Part shown: positions 53,301-56,199 of the stretch, in pieces
Layout: each line of letters begins with the position of its first letter
Numbering within the stretch: position 1 is the stretch's first letter
DNA from: Rhodeus uyekii
Lineage: Eukaryota; Chordata; Actinopteri; Cypriniformes; Acheilognathidae
NCBI GenBank assembly: GCA_037043235.1
Contig: JAWRVZ010000182.1
Span: 558,001-622,000, forward strand
Length of the DNA: 64,000 nt
Reading direction: 5' to 3'
Notes under the pieces: model-generated
What the model saw: the letters and a program-made list of their open reading frames with translations, nothing else
The model's database searches: none
Told to the model about the DNA's origin: nothing
Translations under genes and position numbers: made by a program

Positions 53301-55426
53301 GAGAGTCTGTGAGGGGAGTAGGATGGCGGTGGGGGGGGGAGAGGAGTCTATGAGGGGAGTGGGATGGTGGGGGTGGGGGTGAGAGGAGTGGGGTCAGCAA
53401 GGGTTAGAGTTCAGTAAAGAGACAGCTCTGGGGAAGAAACTGTTCTTTAGTCTGCTGGTTCTCGTCCGGAGGCACCTGAAACGCCTGCCGGAGGGAAGGA
53501 GGGAGAACAGTCTGTGGGCAGGGTGAGAGGAGTCCTTGAGGATGCTGCGAGCTCGACGCAGACAGCGTTTCCTCTGGACGTGCTCGATGGCAGGAAGTGG
53601 AGTCCCTGTGATGCGTTGGGCAGTTTTCACCACCCGCTGCAGTGCCTTGCGCTCCGCGACAGAACAGCACCCATACCACACTGTGACACAGTTCGTCAGG
53701 ATGCTTTCTATTGCGCAGCGGTAGAAGTTCACCAGGATAGCCGAGGAGAAATCATCCATCTGTGCATTTATAGCCTTGTTTTTAAAGGTTTTGATTAAGA
53801 GTTTATTTGTTCTCATCTTAATCTGTTGGTTGTTTTGTTCATGTTTTGGGGGGTTTCTGAATGTTTTTATTACAATTTGAGTTTGTTCATAAATCGAATA
53901 AGTGCTGCAAATAAATCCTGCCTTTGATTTCATCCCTGCTGCAACTCAACGCTGACAAACTCTTCTATTGCAACCAAACTCAGATATCAATCTCGGGTTC
54001 AATCTCGGGTTCAGAACCGCAGTAAAGATTGTGCTCGTTGTCAGATAACCAATTTTTCAAACTAAACTGCCAGTGTGAAAGCCCTCATAGTTTGACTAGT
54101 ATTACATCTACAGTACATTGTCTAGCTTCACAAAACAATATTTATGTTGGTTAAAAATCCCAATCTCTAAACCAGTTACTTGTTTAGTATTTTGACCTGT
54201 AATATATACATTTATGATTTTTACAATATTGGCATGTTTCTAAAGCAAGCGCCTAATAATCATAACATACTCTGCCCACCAATAATGGATAAGGTTGATC
54301 AATGTAAATAAATTGTTATTAAACATTGGGTATTGAATGAAATATGAAATATAAGTATTTGATTGATCAAGGTTACTTAGAAGTCAGCATCACCTTCCTG
54401 CATATTTTAAGAAACAGCCTCTGTGTCAGACACATGTCTATGATGCCTTAAACTTGTCTGGCTTAGTAGGCTTTGGGACAGCCTTAATTTATTCTAATCC
54501 ACAGGGAATGTATCAGTAAGGACATTTTCCCACCCTCTCAGTTATTCACTAGAGCAGTATCCTTCCCAAACCCCCCAACAGATGGCCTGCATTCGTTCAC
54601 TGTTGCACTTCCGGTGGCGAGTGACTATTAGACCTTCTAGACTCTAAACAGCTGCCGGTTGGTTAGATGGGGGTGGGAGCAAATTTACAGAGTATAAGAT
54701 GCCTAAACCCCTCTCTGCATATAGACCATTTTAAACTATTTGTTTTTATGGCACATTTAACAATGAATTGAAATTAAACTGATTTTGTTTTTATGTAGAA
54801 TTAGATTTCCATCATTTCCACACCCAGACAGACAAGCAAAATATTTCCTCTAGATAAACAACTATTGATGATTCTCTATATCTCCTGCAAGAACAACCCA
54901 TAGAAAAATGCTATTGCCGTAAAGTCGCTCTTGAAGTTCTGATTTATGTCAAAGCAGCAACTTTGTCTCTGATATTTTCTATAACTATTTAGAACAGATA
55001 AAAACACACAAATTAAGTATTCACTGACACACAATAAGAACCAGTATAGCCTAGTTCAAATCATTTGAATGCTGAATTTGATTAGAAACATTAGAGGATA
55101 CTGTAATCTTTCTCGATTGCTGTCTTTAGTATTGATCATTCTGAGCACACACAGAGCTAAAAAGAATGCAACACTATTAAGGACATTGCTTTGGGTCAAA
55201 GTATATATGCAGCATAACATAATAAAGAAACTGTTATGTTTATTTTGAAACCTTTGGCATGGTTTTATGCTTTTGTGAGGTTAATTCAGATGTTTCTTTC
55301 TTTTTTCTTAGCCATAAAGAGAGGACTTACCCTGTAGACTGTGTTAAACTGTTGCGAGGAAGCTCCATGCGTGAGTGCTGACAAGATGTAGAGAACACAG
55401 ATAGATCCCAACTGCAGAGAGGCCAT
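2239..55426 (-). CDS. lama4: laminin subunit alpha, lama4-like; 5' two-fifths of the gene, 20 exons
   Basis: Secreted basement-membrane glycoprotein chain; laminin alpha chains assemble with beta and gamma chains through a long coiled coil. Twenty exons joined by AG/GT sites in consistent phase give 888 codons with no stop. Residues 1-24 or so are a signal peptide, 33-329 a cysteine-rich LE run, 330-888 the laminin I/II coiled-coil region. The exon 20 text [14 protein letters not shown] and the exon 5 text CAPGYYGNP...[13 protein letters not shown] match LAMA4 better than LAMA3 or LAMA5. The LG domains are not in the window and must lie left of position 1. There are no LN or L4 domains, as expected for alpha-4. 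Intron 1 is about 27 kb and transposon-filled. Assignment to alpha-4 is from remembered family sequence; the extra LE repeats leave an alpha-3/4/5-like paralogue possible. Confidence 0.85.
2850..2886. repeat. (AAAT)n microsatellite
   Basis: About nine AAAT units in the intron between exons 19 and 20. Confidence 0.85.
2981..3166 (-). CDS. lama4: lama4-like exon 19: coiled coil
   Basis: 186 nt, [20 protein letters not shown] then [18 protein letters not shown]. The W-x-x-N ... AY/AAF pattern matches NLTNWSQNLQHFDSSAYNTA of LAMA4. Donor GTATGG. Confidence 0.85.
3513..3634. repeat. near-perfect palindrome, fold-back MITE-like
   Basis: The arms CTTAATGTTTACTATGATAT and its mirrored copy ending ACAATAAACATTAAG meet at about 3574 (GGACTAAATTAGTTAGTCC). 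About 60 bp per arm with a few mismatches. No coding content. Confidence 0.7.
4336..4452 (-). CDS. lama4: lama4-like exon 18: coiled coil, GC donor
   Basis: 117 nt, [20 protein letters not shown] then [16 protein letters not shown]. The 3' end reads AAAG|GCAAGA, a GC-AG intron donor with otherwise strong consensus; no GT nearby keeps the phase. Confidence 0.78.
4539..4632 (-). CDS. lama4: lama4-like exon 17: coiled coil
   Basis: 94 nt, [20 protein letters not shown] then [11 protein letters not shown]. Donor GTAAAC, phase 1. Confidence 0.8.
4917..5270 (-). mobile_element. degenerate LTR-family copy
   Basis: Same layout as the TGTCA...TGACA LTRs in reverse, including a TTTATT tract near the left end (reverse of AATAAA) and a purine-rich GACAAGACAGGTG end. 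Terminal bases have decayed and no target duplication was found. It lies in the intron between exons 17 and 16. Confidence 0.4.
5310..5451 (-). CDS. lama4: lama4-like exon 16: coiled coil
   Basis: 142 nt, [20 protein letters not shown] then [12 protein letters not shown]. Near-copy of the LAMA4 SSDMNGLVQKALDASNVYENIV motif. Sequons NIT and NIS. Donor GTAAGT. Confidence 0.88.
5580..5725 (-). CDS. lama4: lama4-like exon 15: coiled coil
   Basis: 146 nt, [20 protein letters not shown] then [17 protein letters not shown]. Parallels the YAEIDGAKSELQ...DHAQDLQQEANEL segment of LAMA4. Donor GTAGTG splits a His codon. Confidence 0.85.
6167..6283 (-). CDS. lama4: lama4-like exon 14: coiled coil
   Basis: 39 codons, [20 protein letters not shown] to EVEDMIM, with sequons NQT and NLT. 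Donor GTAAAT, phase 0. Confidence 0.85.
6675..7240 (+). mobile_element. SINE3-type element with 5S rRNA-derived head
   Basis: The head at 6680-6785 follows 5S rRNA from GCCATATCACCCTT through AGTTAAGCAGGGTTGAGCC to GGTTAGTAGCTAGAATGG, i.e. the 5S internal promoter. The body and tail continue to AAAGCGCTAAATAAATGTAATG. A second, reversed copy at 12215-14281 shares the body. Lies in the intron between exons 14 and 13. Confidence 0.85.
7250..8842. other. lama4 intron, no gene
   Basis: AT-rich intron. 7690-7960 starts AAAGGGGTCATGAATTGAG and looks like a dispersed fish repeat, but no terminal repeat pair was found. Nothing else recognised. Confidence 0.4.
8843..9036 (-). CDS. lama4: lama4-like exon 13: coiled coil
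   Basis: 194 nt, 64 full codons plus the end of a split Leu. [20 protein letters not shown], then [20 protein letters not shown]. Donor GTATTT, phase 0. Confidence 0.85.
9120..9284 (-). CDS. lama4: lama4-like exon 12: coiled coil
   Basis: 165 nt encoding [20 protein letters not shown] and LDLSPKEP. It aligns with the HELSPKEIS...AQKMLEEIR part of LAMA4. Donor GTGAGA, phase 1. Confidence 0.85.
9285..10231. other. lama4 intron, nothing recognised
   Basis: No open frame of interest and no terminal repeats seen; a run of A marks 10190-10204 next to exon 11. Confidence 0.4.
10232..10343 (-). CDS. lama4: lama4-like exon 11: coiled coil
   Basis: 112 nt encoding [20 protein letters not shown] and onward to INVLIE. 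Acceptor follows an unbroken T tract. The 8.8-kb intron before it holds the 10.7-18.7 kb repeat cluster. Donor GTAACA, phase 1. Confidence 0.8.
10739..10935 (+). mobile_element. DIRS terminal-repeat remnant
   Basis: GTTCCCTG...GGGGAATACCTCCGGTGC, then GGCTGGCAGCTGTCTATGAC and GGTATAAAAGGGGTGCCTGA. The same order of motifs opens the DIRS derivative at 12686 (GGGGAATACCTTCGGTGTGA, GGCCGGCAGCTGCCTATGAC, GTATAAAGGAGCACCCGAAC). A TATA-like TATAAAAG lies inside. 10936-11620 to its right has no recognised content. Confidence 0.6.
11625..12180 (+). mobile_element. L2-like LINE 3' end
   Basis: Shares a long stretch with 30190-30712, e.g. CATAATTTAGGTCAGCC, GAAGAATGGCATCTACGCTG and AAAAAGCGCTATATAA, and ends in the same GGTGACTTGA tail. 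Only untranslated sequence remains. Confidence 0.7.
12686..14151 (+). mobile_element. gag-only DIRS derivative with inverted terminal repeats
   Basis: The left terminus (12690-12850) reappears inverted at about 13965-14143: compare GTATAAAGGAGCACCCGAAC with its mirror GGTGCTCCTTTATACCTGCA, and CTATGACGCCACCACGGGTG with CCCGTGGTGGCGTCAT. Between them only a gag-like frame remains; RT, RNase H and tyrosine recombinase are absent. Compared with 43767-44510 the gag protein is clearly related. Confidence 0.7.
13237..13962 (+). pseudogene. DIRS gag-like protein, broken at its 5' end
   Basis: Open from 13237 (just after a TGA) to 13962 with no ATG at the start. An upstream ATG near 13180 ([14 protein letters not shown]) is in another frame, suggesting a frameshift. 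Related to the gag of the larger DIRS copy: shared motifs are [11 protein letters not shown] versus [31 protein letters not shown] versus [20 protein letters not shown], and HLWVNLADI versus [11 protein letters not shown]-rich against AT-rich surroundings. The C-terminus runs straight into the inverted terminal repeat. Confidence 0.65.
14528..14660 (-). mobile_element. LINE 3' tail fragment
   Basis: AGATT repeats followed by CAAGTTTATTGTCATTACAC and AACGAAATGACG, the reverse of a common fish LINE 3' end with its microsatellite tail. Confidence 0.5.
14806..15846. mobile_element. non-autonomous mariner-type element
   Basis: Terminal repeats ACAGTAATACCTCAGTTTAC at the left and GTAAACCGAGGCATTACTGT at the right, flanked by TA on both sides. 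Subterminal TACGAGCA repeats recur at both ends. No transposase frame. Related single ends lie at 29355-29465 and 59243-59330. Confidence 0.7.
15282..15500 (+). mobile_element. possible LTR inside the mariner-type element
   Basis: GGCGGGGTTTCAGGGGGGC, then CTCAATAAAATCTCTGAATG with a polyadenylation signal, ending near AGAAGCAACGCTACA. TG...CA ends can be drawn but no target duplication was found. Confidence 0.3.
15941..16460. mobile_element. hAT-type MITE
   Basis: Terminal inverted repeat TAGGGACCAACCAAATTCAC / GTGAATTTGGTTGGTCCCTA with a perfect 8-bp duplication GTTATGAG at 15933-15940 and 16461-16468. Subterminal TTCCGTGAAA repeats. No coding content. Confidence 0.9.
17133..17443 (+). mobile_element. 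solo LTR with 5-bp duplication
   Basis: TGTGGCAGGTGGGG ... GCCGTCACA flanked by GTCGC at 17128-17132 and 17444-17448. Inside are a TATA-like GGGATAAATAGCC and, downstream, GGCAAATAAAACGG as polyadenylation signal, the order expected in an LTR. Confidence 0.75.
17624..18145. mobile_element. hAT-type MITE
   Basis: CAGTGTTGCCAACTTAGCG at the left and GAAGTTGGCAACACTG at the right; flanking 8-mers TACATTTC and TACATTTG differ at one base. Internal GCGACA/TAGCGAC repeats. Confidence 0.8.
18683..19010 (+). mobile_element. solo LTR, TGTCA...TGACA family
   Basis: TGTCAGGTTCTGTCAC ... ATCCGTGACA flanked by TCAGC at 18678-18682 and 19011-19015. Contains TTTAATACCTGTGTG and AATAAATCCC in LTR order. 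Relatives at 1008, 32640 and 61580. Confidence 0.75.
19115..19225 (-). CDS. lama4: lama4-like exon 10: coiled coil
   Basis: 37 codons beginning [18 protein letters not shown] with a heptad-like Leu/Met pattern to [11 protein letters not shown]. Acceptor AG after ATTGTAAC-type tract, donor GTGCCA; phase 0 both sides. Confidence 0.8.
19324..19475 (-). CDS. lama4: lama4-like exon 9: start of coiled coil
   Basis: 152 nt encoding [15 protein letters not shown], then [15 protein letters not shown]. The Cys-x-x-Cys pair followed by Trp marks the entry to laminin domain II, where interchain disulfides form. It contains an N-glycosylation sequon (NIS). Donor GTGACA, phase 0 out. Confidence 0.85.
19868..19951 (-). 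CDS. lama4: lama4-like exon 8: last, incomplete LE repeat
   Basis: 84 nt encoding [20 protein letters not shown], equivalent to the CNCGGGPCDSVTGEC half-repeat that precedes the coiled coil in LAMA4. Acceptor CAG, donor GTGAGT. Confidence 0.85.
20213..20880. mobile_element. inverted-repeat DNA element carrying a younger MITE
   Basis: GGCCACGTCCACACG at the left pairs with CGTGTGGACGGCTTG at the right; GTCCACACGAGACC recurs inside. Target duplication not resolved. Interrupted by the hAT MITE at 20421-20637. Confidence 0.55.
20421..20637. mobile_element. hAT-type MITE, nested
   Basis: CAGTGTTGCCAGATTG / CAATCTGGCAACACGG termini with a perfect 8-bp duplication TTGCTGTT at 20413-20420 and 20638-20645. 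Distinct from the 17624 MITE internally although the first ten terminal bases agree. Confidence 0.8.
21111..21396. mobile_element. MITE with GGGGTCTCATTTATAAA-type ends
   Basis: GGGGTCTCATTTAGAAA at the left, TTTATAAATGAGACCCC at the right. Subterminal GTACGCACGC motifs. No duplication resolved. Confidence 0.65.
21397..22690. other. lama4 intron, nothing recognised
   Basis: AT-rich intron of exon 7/8 interval without coding or paired terminal repeats. Confidence 0.35.
22698..22891. mobile_element. possible hAT MITE remnant
   Basis: CAGAGGTTTTCAAAGTCTG and CACTTTGAAAACTGCTG face each other across a C-run and a G-run (GTGCCCCCCCCCC, TTGGGGGGGGG). No flanking duplication found. Confidence 0.4.
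23138..23318 (-). CDS. lama4: lama4-like exon 7: extra LE repeat
   Basis: 181 nt, 60 codons plus one base. It encodes [20 protein letters not shown], then [18 protein letters not shown] and CK. Same LAMA5-like character as exon 6. Donor GTGAGT, phase 1 out. Confidence 0.85.
23920..24020 (-). CDS. lama4: lama4-like exon 6: extra LE repeat
   Basis: 101 nt encoding [20 protein letters not shown] and [14 protein letters not shown]. This repeat has no counterpart in human LAMA4 but resembles the last LE repeats of LAMA5/LAMA3. Acceptor CAG, donor GTATGG, phase 1 in and phase 0 out, so it fits the chain exactly. Confidence 0.85.
24604..26115 (-). mobile_element. possible non-autonomous LTR element
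   Basis: TGTCATAAAAGCAGACGATG (24613 region) and TGTCACAAAACCAGACAATG (26058 region) are similar direct repeats followed by GAAATCCAAAA / GAGATCCAAAA, as two LTR starts would be. The internal part has proline-rich minus-strand frames (24924-25412, 25604-26044) without a recognised domain. The right repeat stops at a T run near 26118. Confidence 0.35.
26118..26200 (-). mobile_element. LINE/SINE tail fragment
   Basis: T18 run, GGAAAGCGCCTTGTGCAC, AAGGCGCTACATAAATAAAT and a TTGATTGATTGA end, typical of fish L2-type tails. Confidence 0.45.
26201..26925. other. lama4 intron, nothing recognised
   Basis: No coding or repeat structure identified between the LINE tail and exon 5. The same holds for 27310-28123 between exons 4 and 3. 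Confidence 0.35.
26926..27140 (-). CDS. lama4: lama4-like exon 5: two LE repeats
   Basis: 215 nt, the most diagnostic exon. [20 protein letters not shown] is followed by [20 protein letters not shown] and [18 protein letters not shown], closely tracking LAMA4 in order and spacing. Acceptor AAG, donor GTAGGT, ends in phase 1. Confidence 0.9.
27229..27309 (-). CDS. lama4: lama4-like exon 4: LE repeat with an RGD tripeptide
   Basis: 81 nt encoding [20 protein letters not shown] and the CER that closes the repeat. Acceptor CAG and donor GTTGGT; the donor splits an Arg codon completed by exon 5. It contains Arg-Gly-Asp in the loop between two LE cysteines. Confidence 0.85.
28124..28251 (-). CDS. 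lama4: lama4-like exon 3: LE repeat
   Basis: Begins [14 protein letters not shown] and ends in the [13 protein letters not shown] segment, which parallels the PCPCPLPHLANF stretch of LAMA4. It is 128 nt, starts in phase 0 and ends with two bases of a codon before GTGAGT; exon 4 supplies the third base, making Asn. Confidence 0.85.
28377..28478 (-). CDS. lama4: lama4-like exon 2: first LE repeat (start)
   Basis: 34 codons beginning VCARGYF and containing [14 protein letters not shown], the cysteine pattern of the first LE repeat of short-arm-less laminin alpha chains. Acceptor CAG and donor GTAAGT flank it; phase 0 on both sides. Confidence 0.85.
28479..29345. other. start of lama4 intron 1, nothing recognised
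   Basis: First part of the 26.9-kb intron 1; AT-rich with no paired repeats seen. Confidence 0.35.
29346..29466. mobile_element. mariner-type terminal fragment
   Basis: TGCTCGTACACCGATTCGA, TGCTCGTATACCAAG and CTCGTAAACCGAGGTGTTAC followed by TGTA. Right-hand end of the 14806 element family; the left end is missing. Confidence 0.6.
29749..30712 (+). mobile_element. L2-like LINE, 3' end with C-terminal ORF remnant
   Basis: 29810-30096 encodes [33 protein letters not shown] and [18 protein letters not shown], the C-terminal tail of fish LINE reverse transcriptases. A TGA interrupts it at 30095, after which [15 protein letters not shown] continues in frame. The 3' UTR matches 11625-12180 and ends AAAGGTGACTTGACTTGACT. 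Confidence 0.85.
30713..32639. other. lama4 intron 1, LTR-like fragment only
   Basis: 31176-31436 resembles the TGTCA...TGACA LTR family in reverse (GACAAGACTGACAAGGTG, CACTGTGACA). 31985-32015 (AAAAGTGTCTGCCAAATG) is a V-SINE-type tail. Nothing else. Confidence 0.35.
32640..32961 (+). mobile_element. LTR-family copy, probably solo
   Basis: TGTCACAATTGGTTG ... TTCACTGTGACA with GTGTATTTAAGCCCTG inside. Flanks AAAAC and CCAAC agree at only three of five bases, so the duplication is decayed. Confidence 0.5.
34020..34618. repeat. left 21-bp tandem array of the 8-kb transposon
   Basis: About 28 units of TCGAAATATTGACTTAGTAAG, alternating irregularly with a form ending TATC. The junction GACTTAGTAAGTC is itself a perfect palindrome. 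One 20-bp unit (34124 region) and one variant pair (CTTATTAAG / TCAAAATATTGACTTGG) occur. Because 21 is divisible by three, both strands read open in several frames; these are not genes. Confidence 0.95.
34619..35364 (+). promoter_or_regulatory. probable 5' region of the HECT gene
   Basis: Lies between the left array and the first coding exon. 35350-35363 (ATGTATGTCTACAG) reads as a 3' splice site just before the first ATG, implying an untranslated first exon upstream. No TATA box was pinned down. Confidence 0.35.
35365..38331 (+). CDS. transposon-borne SAM-like/HECT E3 ubiquitin-ligase protein, frameshifted
   Basis: Two exons. Exon 1 (35365-35439, GTGAGA donor) encodes [20 protein letters not shown] plus LQQEK; exon 2 begins at 36521 after TTTTTTTCAAG with [20 protein letters not shown]. 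Joined, they form a SAM-like helical domain (residues 1-60). Residues about 100-190 ([40 protein letters not shown]) are unassigned. The HECT N-lobe follows (IQLIAPDG...[20 protein letters not shown] near residue 347). The frame hits TAG at 38156 after FCTGSDLF; the C-lobe continues one base out of register from 38158 ([14 protein letters not shown]) with the thioester-forming Cys of AHTCGC at 38224-38226, ending at TAA 38329. T6 at 38151-38156 is the shift point. Expected ligase: accepts ubiquitin on that Cys. Without the shift about 628 residues. Confidence 0.8.
38332..39142. other. spacer between convergent transposon genes
   Basis: AT-rich. AATAAAG at about 38983 is a candidate polyadenylation signal for the HECT gene, and TTTATT at about 39060 (AATAAA on the minus strand) one for the transposase. 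No coding found. Confidence 0.4.
39143..41195 (-). pseudogene. DDE integrase-type transposase (IS3EU-like), two exons, three lesions
   Basis: Exon 1 runs from ATG 41193-41195 to 40376 (donor GTAAGT); exon 2 from 39478 (acceptor TTTTTCAG) to the final TAA at 39143-39145. The N-terminus [20 protein letters not shown] is a helix-turn-helix-like segment. The integrase core has Asp in [14 protein letters not shown] (40805-40807), Asp in VRLDLGTEN (40628-40630) and Glu in NQRIERWW (40514-40516), a D58D37E triad. Exon 2 gives [18 protein letters not shown] and [20 protein letters not shown], the usual C-terminal tail of this family. Lesions: an extra base near 40900 shifts the frame between ...RETVRVILT and [19 protein letters not shown] at 39287-39289 interrupts exon 2. 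Role: cuts and joins transposon ends in the nucleus. Confidence 0.85.
40035..40337. mobile_element. palindromic MITE inside the transposase intron
   Basis: TTAAAGGGATAGTTCACAC at the left mirrored by GTGTGAACTGTCCCTTTAA at the right; ACTCACCCTTATGTTATTCC / TGGAACAACACAAGGGTG also pair, so most of the element folds back. A very common cyprinid repeat by its AAAGGGATAGTTCAC ends. It lies wholly between the transposase exons (39479-40375). Confidence 0.8.
41280..41970. repeat. right 21-bp tandem array of the 8-kb transposon
   Basis: About 30 units of the same 21-mer as the left array, in inverted orientation. A 294-bp (14-unit) block is duplicated in tandem: the variant GAGATACCAAGTCAATATTT followed by TGACTTAATAAG occurs near 41421 and again near 41715. 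The innermost units (41285-41340) are degenerate (TTTCTCATTATTTCGAC). Ends 85 bp upstream of the transposase ATG. Confidence 0.95.
42015..42083 (+). pseudogene. hAT transposase first exon (N-terminus)
   Basis: ATG then [20 protein letters not shown] and KN, 23 codons ending at a GTAAGG donor. [11 protein letters not shown] is the usual opening of a BED zinc-finger hAT transposase. The 8-kb element sits immediately upstream of this ATG; its right target duplication CGATGG covers the ATG. No later exons were found before the right terminus at 42768. Confidence 0.6.
42084..43766. other. hAT remnants and unassigned sequence left of the DIRS copy
   Basis: 42084-42768 is the rest of the second hAT; 42769-43766 belongs to the outer hAT or a further insertion. 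43664-43700 (ACATGTACAAAAGTATTCAC) resembles an end of a Tc1-type fish element, without a partner. Confidence 0.35.
43767..44510 (+). pseudogene. DIRS gag-like protein, N-terminus missing
   Basis: Structural protein of the element; opens without ATG (TTG at 43767) and starts mid-protein at [16 protein letters not shown], equivalent to [13 protein letters not shown] in the 13237 copy. Ends KFSEAQKR before TGA. Ala/Leu-rich helical C-terminal half. Partner of the RT frame that follows. Confidence 0.75.
44643..46928 (+). CDS. DIRS reverse transcriptase-RNase H
   Basis: 761 codons, intact. RT motifs: [53 protein letters not shown] and the catalytic LNYLDDWLI near residue 340. RNase [54 protein letters not shown], with the expected acidic residues. 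YLDDW and the RT-RNase H order without an integrase or protease are DIRS hallmarks. The first about 100 residues are Pro/Gly-rich and may not all be translated. Overlaps the start of the recombinase frame. GC-rich throughout. Confidence 0.9.
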   Translation: MSDASNGRGPGRGVTGPRGAPVVTAHSLPQASHLPDSPVKRKRELAGGPPPKHHVVRYVPSVRMGDDCNVCVLNPVCVDAIIKTNACSQKELFLPHSVSVVSLALPQSGAEPQYALAPSIVADISPPLPILVEQRAAYPPLHHFLEAWRAIPGISGWLLGIIQHGYSLQFRCRPPRFTGVVPSLALPQSAPVLRQEVHSLLAKGAIERVPPSELESGFYSRYFVVPKRDGGLRPILDLRPINRALHKRAFKMTTLKQILAQVRPGDWLASVDLKDAYFHIQIAPRHRRFLRFAFEGSAYQYAVLLFGLALAPRTFSKCVDAALSPLKASGVRILNYLDDWLILAHTREVLIRHTDMLLHHLESLGLRVNMQKSMLTPSQYLTYLGVCFDSVAMRARLAPERIETISSALRGFRQDRSVPLRVFQRLLGLMASASSVCHLGLLRMRPLQLWLKTRVPWRAWTAGRMRITVSRSCISALEPWSNQDMFSQGVPLGLVTTRTVVTTDASSSGWGATCEGVPTSGLWSESQSEWHINRLELKAVCLALRAFLPQIEQQHVLIRTDNMSVVSYINRQGGVRSRALFELATSLLLWADQHLLSIRASHIPGVLNRGADMLSRNGIPHGEWRLHSKVVQMIWDRFWRAEVDLFATSENAHCPLFFSLSHAPLAGDALTSRWPRARLYAFPPVKILPLVLCKIREERASVILVAPNWPNQPWFPDLRELLAAPPWRIPVSKNLLSQASGEIWHPSPELWSLHAWPLQGP
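46882..47943 (+). pseudogene. DIRS tyrosine recombinase, nonsense codon and frameshift
   Basis: Replaces a DDE integrase in DIRS elements: it integrates the circular DNA copy. Starts within the last part of the RT frame ([20 protein letters not shown]), stops at TAG 47132-47134 (VPSTL), continues in the same frame [20 protein letters not shown] to [13 protein letters not shown], then shifts by one base at about 47410 and continues [20 protein letters not shown] to the end. Catalytic residues visible: Arg of AKRIGD, His-x-x-Arg of RAHLTRAIA, Gly-Trp of FAAGWSS and Tyr of FARFYKLD. Dead in this copy by both lesions. Confidence 0.85.
47944..48329 (+). other. DIRS 3' untranslated region
   Basis: Contains two copies of CCGCTTTGC(T/C)GTTGACGCT (47993 and 48055). 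No frame. Confidence 0.5.
48330..48689. repeat. DIRS terminal and internal complementary repeats
   Basis: GTTCCCAAATGCAAATTTTC...GAACGTCTCCGGTTACTATC...GAGAGGCGGGAACGAGACGG, then at 48608 a second GTTCCCAAATGCATCTTTTC copy leading into the inverse, GGGAACGGAGGTTACGATAG. This gives a hairpin-capable unit plus a direct repeat. Confidence 0.7.
48695..49861. mobile_element. 1.2-kb element with 52-bp terminal inverted repeats
   Basis: GCCCCAAGCAGTTTTACGCC to GTCCAGTAGGGGGAG at 48695-48746 is mirrored at 49810-49861. No transposase frame recognised inside. A 21-bp direct repeat GGTCTGCAGCCTCCCCATAT lies at 49767 (inside) and 49879 (just outside). Confidence 0.7.
50349..50629 (-). mobile_element. 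LTR-family copy
   Basis: TGTCACGAGTTGG at the left and AAAATGTGACA at the right, with GACACAGCTGACAAGACTAA inside, as in the other reversed copies. No clear duplication. Confidence 0.45.
50625..50895 (+). mobile_element. L2-like LINE reverse-transcriptase fragment
   Basis: 50655-50810 reads [20 protein letters not shown]; after a frameshift near 50803 [15 protein letters not shown] and PVLSLHWL follow. These are consecutive blocks at the C-terminal side of the RT domain; the rest is gone. Confidence 0.75.
50896..52050. other. lama4 intron 1, nothing recognised
   Basis: AT-rich; no paired repeats or coding seen. Confidence 0.35.
52051..52375 (-). repeat. tandem repeat in a LINE 3' UTR
   Basis: A unit of about 125 bp (GTAAACAGTTGGTACTGTAT ... 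TACAGTAGTGCAAGGTGCAA) occurs twice with a partial third, separated by short GTAAACAGTTGTT repeats. Lies on the 3' side of the LINE frame at 53394. Confidence 0.7.
52380..53393. repeat. G-rich minisatellite, unit about 39-60 bp
   Basis: Repeated GGAGTCTATGAGGGGAGTGG, GATGGTGGTGGGGG and GTAAGAGGAG modules over 1 kb, in variable order; larger blocks (for example around 52640-52780 and 52800-52940) are near-duplicates. Strong strand asymmetry: G-rich on plus, C-rich on minus. Confidence 0.9.
53394..53800 (-). mobile_element. LINE C-terminal ORF fragment
   Basis: Minus-strand frame with [54 protein letters not shown] and [11 protein letters not shown], the C-terminal segment of fish CR1/L2-type LINE polyproteins. 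Truncated at its 5' side near 53800; 3' sequence continues left into the tandem repeats. Confidence 0.85.
53934..55330. other. lama4 intron 1 next to exon 1, nothing recognised
   Basis: AT-rich, no repeats with paired ends or coding found. Confidence 0.35.
55331..55426 (-). CDS. lama4: lama4-like exon 1: start codon and signal peptide
   Basis: The ATG at 55424-55426 opens 32 codons beginning [20 protein letters not shown], a hydrophobic core ending in GAS-SQ, a plausible signal-peptidase site. The exon ends in AGG before a GTAAGT donor in phase 0, which fits exon 2. The next ATG-less sequence upstream gives no longer frame. Fit to the distant exon 2 rests on phase and the usual family layout; a small extra exon in the 27-kb intron cannot be excluded. 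Confidence 0.7.
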
Positions 55427-56130
55427 GATTCCCCCTGCAACTATTCGAAACGTCCAGACAGTGCGTGTGGTTGTGTTCCCAGCTGTAGAGACTTTCCCAC
55501 ATCTACTTCTTCCCAGGCTATTTTTTGTTCTTACTCAAGCCCATGTAGTTTTCACTGCTGTTCTCTTCTTCTCTCTCTTACGCCCTGCCCTGCCAAGCTG
55601 GACTTCCTCCCTCCAACACCCCTGGCCCCCCTCTTCCTCACACACACATTTCCTTCACAAGATTTTGAATGGAAATCACATGTAGCTGAGAAAAAATTGG
55701 TGTAACGAATCAAAACTGAATGGGGGAAAACAGACTCTTTAAAAAAAAGACTCTTTACGTATTCTACTGTAACTTCTGCTGATGTTAACCTAAAGGTGAA
55801 TATAATGTTGCCTGATTGGCAGAGAGAAAGTAATCGTTAGCTTACACTACCCTTTGACCTTGGCTGTGGCTCTACCACTCCCCATGGTTGTCCCTTAACC
55901 TCTCTAACCAACTGGAAATACCAACTCCTACAACACACACATTCAGATGATGTGCATGACAATATATTAAAAAAGTATACAAAACAGGGGCAGTTCTATA
56001 CTCTTATGTGTTTTGATGGTTTATCCAGTGATCATCAGTTCATGGATTCTTCTTAATTCCTGGTGACTTGCTGCTCTGCACATTTTGAATGTTGCTCTTA
56101 TCTGACACTCTCCTAATGACCTGAAGATCT
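55427..56130 (-). promoter_or_regulatory. upstream region of lama4-like exon 1
   Basis: Should hold the 5' UTR and possibly the promoter, since the ATG exon starts at 55426. No TATA box or CpG-rich block was identified; an upstream untranslated exon cannot be excluded. Confidence 0.3.
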
Positions 56131-56199
56131 GTATTAGGTGACTTACCTGAGAGAGAGAGAAATCCAAAATCTGCAGAATAGTAGGGCATCAAGAATGAA

